NCBI GenBank assembly: GCA_017871115.1
Contig: JAFCIZ010000006.1
Location: forward strand, 1,550,001-1,614,000
DNA length: 64,000 nt
DNA from: Cunninghamella blakesleeana
Lineage: Eukaryota; Mucoromycota; Mucoromycetes; Mucorales; Cunninghamellaceae
Reading direction: 5' to 3'
The position numbers and the translations under genes were made by a program. A model generated the notes under the pieces. It saw nothing but the letters and a program-made list of their open reading frames with translations. It did not search any database and was not told where the DNA came from. Shown piece by piece: positions 12,832 to 22,060 of the stretch; within the stretch, counting starts at the first letter, position 1, and the number at the start of each line of letters is the position of its first letter.

Positions 12832-14116
12832 ATGATATATTATAAATAATAATACATAATGAATTTTTGTTTCATCATTTTATAAATATTTTTTTATTTC
12901 ATCCTCTTCTGATTTATTTTTTTTTTTTTAATATTTTTAATATAATAATTTTTTATATATTATATCATCCATTTATTTATCATCTTTTTTTTATATTACC
13001 AATTTTCCTACAACTATTTTATTTTCATGTTTTATTTTATTTCTCCTCCTAAAAAAAACTCTTTCCATTCATAATATAATAAAAATACTTATATTTAAAT
13101 TTTTTTTTAAGTGTATTTATAAAAATAGAATGAAAAATATCAATAGCAATGACTTATTGTTTTATTGGTATGACATAACGATATTACTATGGTTAATAAA
13201 AATGGACAATAGTAATTTGAATCGCCGTCAATTTCAAATATTTCTATTTTAAGAAAAAATATAGAATGTGCATAAAAGTAGACTTAAATTAATTTATTTA
13301 TTTATGAAAATAATAATAATAAATTTAATATAATGGATTATAAAAGGTAATGATTTTACTTTTATTTTATTTTTTTGTTACCAAGTGATTTAACTAATAA
13401 ATCATATACTCGTATTTTTTAAAAAAAATCTGTGATTCAATAAATTGATGTAACCCTATTTTTATATATATTAAAATGAAGTTGGCATAGTCAAGGTTCT
13501 TCTGCGCAGAAAATTGATTTTTTTATCTTATTATTTATCCTAAATTACCTTTATAATTTACTTTCTTTTGTGATTTTTTTTATATTTTAATATAAGAATT
13601 TATTCGTAGTATTACATTATATATATATATATATATTTAATGGTATAGTTTATATAAACTGAATAATTAAATATTTTTTGGTTTATTTATTATTCATATT
13701 TTAATTTTTATGTCAAGAGGCAACGAAATAGTTATGTGTCGAATCCAATGTCAACACTTTTTCTGTATTGAATAAGTTCTATTAACTCAGATTTTTGCCC
13801 AAAGATTATTTATTTTATTATAGTATTGTTGATTATTATCCAACATTAACTTCTTTTATTTTATTTTACTTTGTTATATTTACTTTATTTATCTAAACTA
13901 AATTATATCACCTATAAAACAAGATACTGGGGCTCACTGGCAACTAAATATATTTTAAACTGTTTTTCTTTTTCAAAATTATAAAAGGAAACTATATTTT
14001 TTAAACTACTATAAAAATCCATAACAACTAACATAGCATTTTAATAAAAATAAATTTTACTGAAAACACATACAACACAATGATAAAAATCGATAGCAAT
14101 CCCTACAACATCGTTC
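12832..14116. other. Intergenic region with an old LTR tail
   Basis: There is no host gene. The right part contains decayed retroelement sequence: 13900-13955 (ACCTATAAAACAAG, then GGGGCTCACTGGCAAC) matches the late part of the element 1 LTR (ACTTATAAAACAGG, then GGTGCTCACTGGAATT). A terminus-like ACACATACAACACA follows at about 14068-14081. I read 13.9-14.08 kb as the 3' part of a strongly diverged LTR. Confidence 0.45.
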
Positions 14117-14734
14117 TATCAGCAATGATAATACCAATAGCGCTCTTTAAATTGATTACTGCTTTTTGGAACTACCGTTCTTGGAACTGTTGTTCCTGGA
14201 ACCTTCGTTCCATATAGTATTCACTTTCATCTCTTTTCCCTATCCTCAATATACTTTTAATAAATTTTTAATTTTTTTTAAATATAAATAGAACCAATTT
14301 TTCTCTTCTTCTTTCTTTTAAATTGTCAAATTTTTATAATAAATTATTATCTATTAAATAATTATTAAACTTGTCCATTTTATAACTTTATCTTATCTTA
14401 TCTTATTTTATTTTATAATTTTATATTTATTTATTTAAATGCTTTTCAACAACTCTAAATTATTTTTAAATTTTTATATTATTATTTTCATTTGACTCTG
14501 CGGTTACTGAAATCTTACTTTAATCCTGCAATTATATTATACTTTTAATTTTTTTTATTTCTATTATATCTTTTTATTTTACTTTATTTTATTTTTATTC
14601 CTTTATATTAAGTTGTTCTACTAATAAGTCAGGAACTAGTTCTCACTGGAATTCTATTATTTATATCAAATATTACTTATAATATCCAAACCTCATTTCA
14701 AAAAATAAATCTTAAATAAAAAACCCACTTAACA
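14117..14734 (+). repeat. Decayed LTR related to element 1
   Basis: From about 14250 onward this is clearly alignable with the element 1 LTR. Shared blocks include the stretch around AATAGAACCAATTTTTCTC, GCGGTTACTGAAATCTTACT, the CTCACTGG motif and a terminal CCCACTTAACA. Many substitutions and small indels mark it as older. The left edge (CAGCAATG, then GCGCTCT) resembles the LTR start but is uncertain. It is probably a solo LTR: no internal domain is attached. In place of the nine-copy 16-mer of the young LTR it carries a different short repeat (14166-14211). Confidence 0.7.
14166..14211. repeat. Three-unit GGAAC...GTTCC repeat in the decayed LTR
   Basis: Three adjacent 15-16-bp units (TTGGAACTACCGTTC, TTGGAACTGTTGTTCC, TGGAACCTTCGTTCC). 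Each unit is an inverted repeat with GGAAC/GTTCC arms. It sits where the young LTR has its GGTG...CACC units. Confidence 0.7.
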
Positions 14735-14737
14735 ATA

Positions 14738-14759
14738 CACCAAATATAACTTATAATAC
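14738..14759 (+). repeat. Left half of an LTR-end fragment split by element 1
   Basis: The bases here match the LTR stretch ATCAAATATTACTTATAATAC. The continuation of that stretch lies at 23283-23332, beyond the other end of element 1. The target of element 1 was therefore itself a short extra copy of an LTR 3' end. Confidence 0.65.
14756..14759. repeat. Target-site duplication of element 1, left copy (ATAC)
   Basis: ATAC immediately precedes the TG of the 5' LTR. The same four bases follow the CA of the 3' LTR at 23283-23286. Confidence 0.8.
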
Positions 14760-15545
14760 TGTTAGCAATAACGCTCTCTGATTTTTCTTTCCTTTTTTGG
14801 ATTGGCTTTGTGCTACTGGTGCAAAAACACCAAGGTGCAAAAACACCAAGGTGCAAAAACACCAAGGTGCAAAAACACCAAGGTGCAAAAACACCAAGGT
14901 GCAAAAACACCAAGGTGCAAAAACACCAAAGGTGCAAAAACACCAAAGGTACAAAAACACCAAGGTGCTTTTGTTCCTTACCCGATCCTTATAAATTTTA
15001 ATTTTTTTTTTTTAAATATAAATAGAACCAATTTTTCTCTCTTTCTTTCTTTTAAATTGTCAAATTTTTATAATAAATTATTATCTATTAAATAATTATT
15101 GAACTTGTCCACTTTATAAATCATATTTTATAATTTTAACTTATTTTACTTATAACTTATTCAAATTACTGAATTTATCTATTTTTTTATAACAAACTAT
15201 ATCATTTTATTTTTTTATTTTATATTTATTTACTTAAATATATTTTTCAACAATTCAAATTTAAATTACTTTATAAATTTTCTTATTATATTTATTTTAC
15301 ATTGCGGTTACTGAAATCTCTCTTTAATCCTGCAATTATATTACACCTTTTAAAATTTTTATTTTTTTATTTCTTTATTTTTTACTTTATTTTATTTTAT
15401 TTTTTTATTCCTTTATATTAAGTCGTTCTACTTATAAAACAGGAACTGGTGCTCACTGGAATTATATTATACATATCAAATATTACTTATAATACTCATT
15501 CCTCATTTCAAAAAAAATAAATCTTAAACAAAAACCCACACAACA
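14760..15545 (+). repeat. Element 1 5' LTR
   Basis: Starts TGTTAGCAATAACG and ends CCCACACAACA. It contains a nine-copy minisatellite near its 5' end. Long T-rich and A/T-rich stretches fill the rest, with GCGGTTACTGAAATCTCTC and CTCACTGG as the only GC-richer landmarks. Confidence 0.92.
14818..14963 (+). repeat. Minisatellite in the 5' LTR of element 1 (9 units)
   Basis: Nine head-to-tail copies of GGTGCAAAAACACCAA: seven 16-mers plus two 17-mers with an extra A. The last copy has GGTA instead of GGTG. Each unit can fold as a GGTG/CACC hairpin with a CAAAAA loop. Because 16 is not a multiple of three, the tract stays open in several frames; no protein is implied. Confidence 0.95.
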
Positions 15546-15549
15546 TATT

Positions 15550-15570
15550 TGGTGCTCACTGGCGGGGATC
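15550..15570 (+). promoter_or_regulatory. Primer-binding site of element 1
   Basis: TGGTGCTCACTGGCGGGGATC begins 5 bp after the 5' LTR. Its complement reads as a complete tRNA 3' end: end of a T-loop (GATC), T-stem strand (CCGCC), 7-nt acceptor strand (AGTGAGC), discriminator A, then CCA. The tRNA identity cannot be settled from this alone. Confidence 0.75.
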
Positions 15571-15671
15571 TTTTCTACAAGCTTATACTTTCAATAACTA
15601 CTGGGAAAGATATTCATTCTATATAAACTACTAAAAAACAATCAAGCAAACTGAAAATAATTAATTATAGG

Positions 15672-16751
15672 ATGTCTTACGATTATACCGTGTTGGCTCA
15701 AAAACAACCATTCATGGACTTCAAACCTCAACTTATTCCTTTTTCTGGTGGTGAACGTGAAGACTTCCGTCACTTCAGACAAATTTTAGAAACATTCTTG
15801 GAACTCTCTAATAATACTACAGATAGTAGAAAACTTGCTATATTGAAAATACAAGTTAGAAAATCGGCTAAAACTTATTTAGATTCGCTCAAAGATCAAC
15901 TTCAAGATAATTTAACTTTTGATGTAGCGATGGATGCTTTAGAAGAAAAGTTTGTAACTCCAGAACTACTTGAATCTTATAAGTTAATTCTTAATGATAT
16001 GCGTCAAGGTACTGATGAACATCCACGTGATTTTTATTCAAGGTTACAAGAAGTTGCGCGATTAGCAAAAAAAGATGACAAAGACATTGTATTGATGCGT
16101 TTTCGTTATGGATTATTACCTGCCATCAGTAAACATTGTATTGAACATGGATCCATTACCGAACAACAATGGTTGAAGTATGCAGAATCATGGTGGAATG
16201 CTAATAAAACTTATGGTATTACTCATAATTATTCTAGTACTGATGTACAATTGAACAATTATCCACTTGGAAATGTAGATTCTTTTACAATGATGGATTC
16301 TAGTCAACGTGTCATGGATTCTAAATCGTCTATTCATTCTGATCCAGTTGTAACATTATTAGAACGTTTAGTTACTAATATGGAAACCATGGAAAAGAAA
16401 ATGAATGATAGAATGGAACAATTGAATCAATCGACAAAGAAACCTCTTAAAAATGATAACCTTACCAGTGATGATATTGTTAAAATAGTACGAAATGAAC
16501 TATCGAAATCTAATAGAAGTAATAACTATAATAATTACCATGGACCTCATAATTATGGACCATATAAAAATAACTACGGATCAAGACGTTACAACAATCA
16601 ACAATATAATCAAGATAATAATTATGACAATAATAATCATAATTATTTATCTAACCAACAACAACATCAACAACAATATTCACAGCAGCAAAATACTCAA
16701 CAATTAAACAATCAACAACAATATAATCAACAAAATCAATCAAAAAACTAG
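15672..16751 (+). CDS. gag: Element 1 Gag (capsid-type, no zinc knuckle)
   Basis: 359 aa. Residues ~15-190 look like a retrotransposon capsid (FSGGEREDFRHFRQILETF; ALEEKFVTPELLESYKLIL; MRQGTDEHPRDFYSRLQEVA; RFRYGLLPAISKHCIEHG). A short coiled-coil-like stretch follows (LLERLVTNMETMEKKMNDRM). The last ~90 residues are Asn/Gln/Tyr-rich. No CCHC knuckle is visible, unlike the Gag of element 2, so RNA binding may depend on the Asn/Arg-rich tail. The ATG is the first in the leader, about 126 bp after the LTR. The final codons TCA AAA AAC TAG form the frameshift site into pol. Confidence 0.9.
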   Translation: MSYDYTVLAQKQPFMDFKPQLIPFSGGEREDFRHFRQILETFLELSNNTTDSRKLAILKIQVRKSAKTYLDSLKDQLQDNLTFDVAMDALEEKFVTPELLESYKLILNDMRQGTDEHPRDFYSRLQEVARLAKKDDKDIVLMRFRYGLLPAISKHCIEHGSITEQQWLKYAESWWNANKTYGITHNYSSTDVQLNNYPLGNVDSFTMMDSSQRVMDSKSSIHSDPVVTLLERLVTNMETMEKKMNDRMEQLNQSTKKPLKNDNLTSDDIVKIVRNELSKSNRSNNYNNYHGPHNYGPYKNNYGSRRYNNQQYNQDNNYDNNNHNYLSNQQQHQQQYSQQQNTQQLNNQQQYNQQNQSKN

Positions 16752-16790
16752 ACAGGGCAATTGCATCTAATGGTCAATTGGAAGTCCCTG
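16742..16790 (+). promoter_or_regulatory. -1 programmed frameshift signal of element 1
   Basis: The slippery heptamer A AAA AAC (16742-16748) is in the correct phase, with gag codons TCA AAA AAC directly before the TAG stop. After a 4-nt spacer comes a hairpin: CAGGG+CAATTG (16753-16763), an 11-nt loop, then CAATTG (16775-16780), a 5-nt bulge and CCCTG (16786-16790). The -1 frame has no stop from here into protease and RT. This is the retroviral gag-pro type of signal. Confidence 0.85.
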
Positions 16791-19700
16791 ATAACAAATC
16801 CATTAACAACAATAATAATAATATTAGCAATAATAATCAAAATAATAACAATAACTTTTATAAAAATAATAAAAACAATATAAAAGATAATAATACAAAA
16901 AATAATCAACAAAATATGAATGCAATATTTGATCAACATGAATTATGGGATGAAAATGAATATACACATTATGATGATGAAGATCTTTATGCAGCTAGAT
17001 TAGACAAACCACCTGCAGTTATACCTTCGTCTTCTAAGACTCCAAAAACAATCAGCAAAGGAAAACAAAAATTAAATATAAATAATACATCTAAATTAAT
17101 TGAAGATATTACTGAACAACAATTATCCCAACAAGATATGATTAATGATTATATTATAGATAATATTATTGAACCAGAAAATAAAACAAAACGAAAACGA
17201 CAACCACCATCTCCAGTGCAAATAAACTATAACATAGTAGATGATGTTTTTAAACAAAAAGCTAATATTGATGTTGGAGATTTAATTAAATCATCACATA
17301 CTTTACGACGTCAATTATTAACTGCATGTAGACCTAAAAGAAAAGCAACAAAAATAAAAGATCAAACTGATACAACTGCAACAGACATACCATTAAATAC
17401 ATTAACTAACACAGAACTTACTACAACAGCAGCTTATACAAGTTTAATTATTAATGATAAAAGAATAAGAGGATTGATTGATAGCGGTGCCTCGAAATCT
17501 TGCATGTCAAAATCAATGATGAAATTATTAGGTTTACAAATTGATGCTCCTTCTACTAATATCTTTATTTTAGGAAATGGTACAAAACAAGCAACTCTTG
17601 GAACAATACATGATGTACAAATACAAGTAACACCTGACATTATAATACCTGTTAATATGGAAGTATTACCTAAATGTCCTGCTCACTTGGTTTTAGGCAA
17701 CAATTGGTTAAGTCATGCTCAAGCTCTTCTAAATTTTAGAACAAGTACTCTTAAAGTTTTGTATAAACATAAATCAGCTGAATTACCGATTACATTTTTA
17801 AAAGAAACAGATAAACCTTTGGTTACAATTAAATCAATTAATATTAATTATCAATCTGCAAACTCAACACAAGATAATACAACAAAGGATACTAACGAAG
17901 TAGATAATAATTTTGATACAACAAATAGTGATCTTGAAACAACAACAGACACTGAAACTGATGATGATTGGGAACATGATGAATACTCTGATGAAGAAAA
18001 TTATTATATGGAAGATGACGTTAGAATTAATATTGATCGTAATCAAAATGAAAATAGTTTAATTATATCTACTGGTATTCAAGGGATGACCATACCTCCT
18101 CATACAAATTGTCAATTCTATGTAAATCCTTCTATGCATACATCTGAACCTATACTTCTTACTCAAGATGATCAAAATGCTATTGCTAATCCAAACGAAT
18201 TTACATTAAATTTAATTAATAGATCTGATAATGATATTGATTTACCACCTCATCATATAATTAGTGAATATTATAATTTAATGAATAATGAATGTGTATT
18301 AGAAGCTGATGATCTGAAAGGTTATGATATAGTTGAATCACTTGACATGAATGGATTAACAGAAGAATTATTTAATATTGATAATATGGATGATGATGAA
18401 ACACTGGATGAATCTCTTAAAGAAAAACTACAACTTGGAAATATACCTGAAGATTATAAAATTAAATTTTGGAAACTAATAAATCATTATCAAGATGTTT
18501 TTGACTGGAACAATGATAGAATGGGATGTACTACTATGATTGAACATGAAATAATTTTACAAGATAATACAGTACCCATTAGACATCGACCTTATCGTAT
18601 GAGTCCAATGGAACAAGAATATTTAAAAAAGGAATTGGATCGACTATGTGAATTGGGAATAATTAAGCCTGCTAATACACCTTATACTGCTCCTATTATA
18701 TTAGTTAAGAAGAAAAATGGCGATTACAGAATGGTAGTAGACTATAGAAAATTAAATGCACAAACTAAAGTAGATGCTTACCCATTACCTAGAATTGATG
18801 ATCTTATTGATGAACTTGGTACTTCAAGTATATTTTCAGCTTTAGATCTTAGGTCAGGATTTCACCAAGTACCTTTAAAAAATAATAGTAAAGAATTAAC
18901 TGGATTCGTCACAAAATTTGGCACCTATCAATATGAAATGCTACCAATGGGTTTAGTTAATAGTCCTGCAACATTCCAACGGTTAATAGATATATGTTTT
19001 AGATCAATGATTAATAGATGTCTAGTAGCCTATATAGATGATTTGAATGTACACTCAAAAAGTATAGAACAACACTTATTAGATTTAGAAGAATTATTCA
19101 AATGTGCTCGTAAAGGTGGACTACTTTTTAATATAGAAAAATGTGTCTTCTTTAAAAATGAATTAAAATTCCTGGGATATATAATAACGCAAGATGGAAT
19201 AAAAACAGATCCAGCAAAAATAGAAAAAGTAAAAGATTTTCCTCAACCGACAACAGTTAAGCAAATCAGGGGATTTATTGGACTAGCTTCTTATTACAGA
19301 CGATTCATACAAAATTTTGCAGCAATAGCAAGACCTTTACATGACGTAACAAAAACAAAAAATAAATCACCATGGACTGAAATAACAACAAAATCATTTG
19401 AACTTTTAAAACAAAAACTAACAGAAGCACCGATTCTTAAAAGGGCTGATTTTAATAAATCATTTATAATTGTATGTGATGCATCTATGGAAGGATTAGG
19501 CTGTGTACTCACACAATTGGATGATGACAATCAAGAACATCCAGTAGTATATGCAAGCCGAGGTTTAAAGCAAAGTGAACAAAATTATAGTGCAACTAAA
19601 CTAGAATGTCTGGCTCTCATATGGAGTTTACAAACTTTTAGACCATATCTTTTAGGAAAAAAGTTTACAGTCCTTTCTGATCATTCTCCTTTACGATGGC

Positions 19701-19834
19701 TAATAAAAGCACCTAAACCTACTGGTATGGTGGCAAGATGGATTACTTACTTGGCTGATTATGATTTTGAAATACAGTATCGTAGTGGAAAAAAACAACA
19801 GTCTGCAGATTTTCTTTCAAGACTTGGGTATTAA
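16748..19834 (+). CDS. pol: Element 1 Pol: protease, reverse transcriptase, RNase H
   Basis: About 1,028 codons, entered by -1 frameshift; there is no ATG near its start. An Asn-rich and acidic leader is followed by an aspartic protease (GLIDSGASKSCMSKSMM). A long acidic spacer leads to RT with HRPYRMSPMEQEYLKKELD, PAN TPYTAPIILVKKKNGDYR, ALDLRSGFHQVPLK, PMGLVNSPATFQRL and catalytic VAYIDDLNVHS. The connection and RNase H follow (IIVCDASMEGLGCVLTQ; TKLECLALIWSL; VLSDHSPLRWL). It ends right after the RNase H motif QQSADFLSRLGY with TAA. The expected integrase is not fused; it appears as a separate frame 559 bp later. All active-site residues seen are intact. Confidence 0.93.
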   Translation, partial: LDRAIASNGQLEVPDNKSINNNNNNISNNNQNNNNNFYKNNKNNIKDNNTKNNQQNMNAIFDQHELWDENEYTHYDDEDLYAARLDKPPAVIPSSSKTPKTISKGKQKLNINNTSKLIEDITEQQLSQQDMINDYIIDNIIEPENKTKRKRQPPSPVQINYNIVDDVFKQKANIDVGDLIKSSHTLRRQLLTACRPKRKATKIKDQTDTTATDIPLNTLTNTELTTTAAYTSLIINDKRIRGLIDSGASKSCMSKSMMKLLGLQIDAPSTNIFILGNGTKQATLGTIHDVQIQVTPDIIIPVNMEVLPKCPAHLVLGNNWLSHAQALLNFRTSTLKVLYKHKSAELPITFLKETDKPLVTIKSININYQSANSTQDNTTKDTNEVDNNFDTTNSDLETTTDTETDDDWEHDEYSDEENYYMEDDVRINIDRNQNENSLIISTGIQGMTIPPHTNCQFYVNPSMHTSEPILLTQDDQNAIANPNEFTLNLINRSDNDIDLPPHHIISEYYNLMNNECVLEADDLKGYDIVESLDMNGLTEELFNIDNMDDDETLDESLKEKLQLGNIPEDYKIKFWKLINHYQDVFDWNNDRMGCTTMIEHEIILQDNTVPIRHRPYRMSPMEQEYLKKELDRLCELGIIKPANTPYTAPIILVKKKNGDYRMVVDYRKLNAQTKVDAYPLPRIDDLIDELGTSSIFSALDLRSGFHQVPLKNNSKELTGFVTKFGTYQYEMLPMGLVNSPATFQRLIDICFRSMINRCLVAYIDDLNVHSKSIEQHLLDLEELFKCARKGGLLFNIEKCVFFKNELKFLGYIITQDGIKTDPAKIEKVKDFPQPTTVKQIRGFIGLASYYRRFIQNFAAIARPLHDVTKTKNKSPWTEITTKSFELLKQKLTEAPILKRADFNKSFIIVCDASMEGLGCVLTQLDDDNQEHPVVYASRGLKQSEQNYSATKLECLALIWSLQTFRPYLLGKKFTVLSDHSPLRWLIKAPKPTGMVARWITYLADYDFEIQYRSGKKQQSADFLSRLGY

Positions 19835-20393
19835 AAAAAAAAAAAAAAATATTTTAAAAAAAAAAAAAAGAATTATTATAAAAAATATTATTATTATACG
19901 TCCAAGGGAAATTGAAGACGATAAAAGCTAGACAAATATTAACATAACAATTTATTATATTACAATTATTATACAAAAGACAACATTCTACAACAATTAT
20001 TATTATTTCAACAACACATACAACAAAAAATTATATTTTACAATAGTTATTTTATTTATTTACAACATATATTTCATTTATTTACAACAATTATTTATAT
20101 TACAACAAATCTTTTATAACAGTTATTTAACAAACAATTATTCCAACAACATCAATTTAAAAAAAAAAAAAAAAAAAAAAACAGCACAAAAAAAAAAAAA
20201 AATATATTTGTCCAAAGGTGATTGAAGACATTAAAAGCTATATCCAAACCAACAAAATACATAATTATTACAACATAAATAACACTTATTAAATTATATT
20301 ATTAAAATAACTTACAACAAAGCCTAAACAACAAATCTAACAACAATAATAAAAACAACAAATATATATAATTATACTTAAAAAAAAAAAAAA
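19835..20393 (+). other. Non-coding gap between RNase H and integrase in element 1
   Basis: 559 bp with stops in all frames, several A runs of 12-20 nt and a duplicated ~30-bp motif. The motif is TCCAAGGGAAATTGAAGACG and onward at 19901-19930, and TCCAAAGGTGATTGAAGACA and onward at 20211-20240 (25 of 30 identical). The gap ends in an uninterrupted run of 15 A that includes the A of the integrase ATG. An in-frame TAA lies at 20379-20381, so the integrase frame cannot extend upstream. Confidence 0.8.
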
Positions 20394-21713
20394 ATGGACC
20401 AACAAACTATAGATAAATTAAAAGAGTACCTTACTACATTAAAAATACCTGAAAACACAACAGCAAAAATGAAAAGATACTTACAACGTAATTCACACAA
20501 CTTTATCATTCGCAATAATAAATTATATAAGTTTAATATTTATCACCAAACCTTAAGACAAGTATTAAATAAACAAGAAGCCATAGAAGCACTTTATATG
20601 TATCATCAACATCCTTTAGGTGGTCATATAGGTTATCACAATACTTTATATAAACTATCTATAAGATATTATTGGGATGGCATGGCAAAAGATATACAAA
20701 TATATATAAAAAAATGTCCAAGATGTCAATCAACTGGTTCAAGAAAGTTAAATGAATTCTTATATCCAATACCTGTCAAGTCAAAACCTTTTGAACAATG
20801 GGGATTAGACGTTAAACATGTTCCTACATCTAAAGGCGGTTATAGATATATTATTGCAGGAATAGATTATTTAACAAAATGGGTAGAAGCGCGTGCGCTT
20901 CGTTATCAAACTACATCCGAAGTTGCTTTGTTTATTTATGAAGAAATAATATGTCGGCATGGTACTCCTCATTTAATTATAACCGACAATGGTAAACCAT
21001 TTATCAGTGACCTTATAAAGAAAGTTTGCTATCAATATAATATTCATCACAACACAATCTCAGTTGGAAATTCTCAAGCCAATGGATTAATTGAAAAATT
21101 TAATTCTACACTTGGGTCTATTATAAAAAAGGTAACTTCCACGGAAAAATCAATATGGGACCAATATCTACCATCAGTTCTATTTGCCTATCGTTCAATC
21201 AGACAGGCATCTACTCAACAATCACCATTCTTTTTAACTTACGGATATAATGTTAAAACCCCGTTCGATCAACATGACAAACCTATAGATTTTAATTCTT
21301 ATAATTTTGATACACAATTAAAATTACGTACAAATAAGGAAATTATATCACTCAATCAGATAAGATCGACAGCTGCAAAAATGATAGAAAAATCTCAAGA
21401 AAACCAAAAACGGGCTATTGATAAAAAAGTTTTAAACAGTAATAGAGAATGGAAACCAGCATTTAGAATTGGGGATATAGTAACTTTATATACTGGTATA
21501 AAATCAAATTCTTGGTCTGGTAAGATTTCCGATATGTGGCAAGGAAAATATACAATACATCAATCACTTGGAAAAGGCACGTATATAATAAAATCCTTGG
21601 ATACAACAAGAACAAAATTAAGAAGAATACACGGAAACAGACTAAAAATATTGCAATTACCAGATGTATATTGGAATAATCACGTAAATAAAACCTATGG
21701 ATTGGACATATAA
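20394..21713 (+). CDS. int: Element 1 integrase as a separate ORF
   Basis: 439 aa starting at ATG after a 15-A tract. The N-terminal HHCC zinc domain is present (HPLGGHIGYHNTLYKL, then KKCPRCQ). The catalytic core has the three acidic residues in WGLDVKHVPTSKGGYRYI, LIITDNGKPFISDL and NSQANGLIEKFNSTL. Two further conserved patches are DYLTKWVEA and LPSVLFAYRSIRQAST. The C-terminal part carries a GPY/F-like fold (DMWQGKYTIHQSLGKGTYII); no chromodomain is seen. Family knowledge: it joins cDNA ends to target DNA. How it is made is unclear: separate transcript, internal initiation and splicing are all possible. With an in-frame stop just upstream, it is not read through from pol. Confidence 0.9.
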   Translation: MDQQTIDKLKEYLTTLKIPENTTAKMKRYLQRNSHNFIIRNNKLYKFNIYHQTLRQVLNKQEAIEALYMYHQHPLGGHIGYHNTLYKLSIRYYWDGMAKDIQIYIKKCPRCQSTGSRKLNEFLYPIPVKSKPFEQWGLDVKHVPTSKGGYRYIIAGIDYLTKWVEARALRYQTTSEVALFIYEEIICRHGTPHLIITDNGKPFISDLIKKVCYQYNIHHNTISVGNSQANGLIEKFNSTLGSIIKKVTSTEKSIWDQYLPSVLFAYRSIRQASTQQSPFFLTYGYNVKTPFDQHDKPIDFNSYNFDTQLKLRTNKEIISLNQIRSTAAKMIEKSQENQKRAIDKKVLNSNREWKPAFRIGDIVTLYTGIKSNSWSGKISDMWQGKYTIHQSLGKGTYIIKSLDTTRTKLRRIHGNRLKILQLPDVYWNNHVNKTYGLDI

Positions 21714-22060
21714 AAAAAAAAAAAAAAAGAGAAATATATAAATATAATTAATAATGAAATTTAAAATATTAATTCACGTGTTTACCCGAAGAAGAATTTA
21801 TATAATAACTACATTAAAATAATATACATAAAAGATAAACATAAACCAAAAAAAAAAAAAAAAAGGAAGAACCAAAAAGATGATTACAAAAAAAAAAGAA
21901 GTATATTTTTCAAACTACGAAAAAAAAGAAAAAATATATATATATATATAAAAAAAAAAAAAAAGAAAAACTTTCATTCACATATTCACATTTTCTTTTG
22001 AAAATCTTTTAACAATACAAAAACACTTATTTTAATAATACAAAAATATATTTTTATAAA
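21714..22060 (+). other. Non-coding spacer between integrase and the extra ORF of element 1
   Basis: 347 bp of A-rich sequence with several runs of 12 or more A and a short TA tract. No coding potential. Confidence 0.6.

Noticed and set aside
14698..15095. Overlapping open frames on both strands through the LTR minisatellite (and the same at 22369-22752)
   Set aside because: The 16-bp unit cycles through all frames and lacks stops, so open frames are a by-product of the repeat. The peptides are repetitive and frame-independent.
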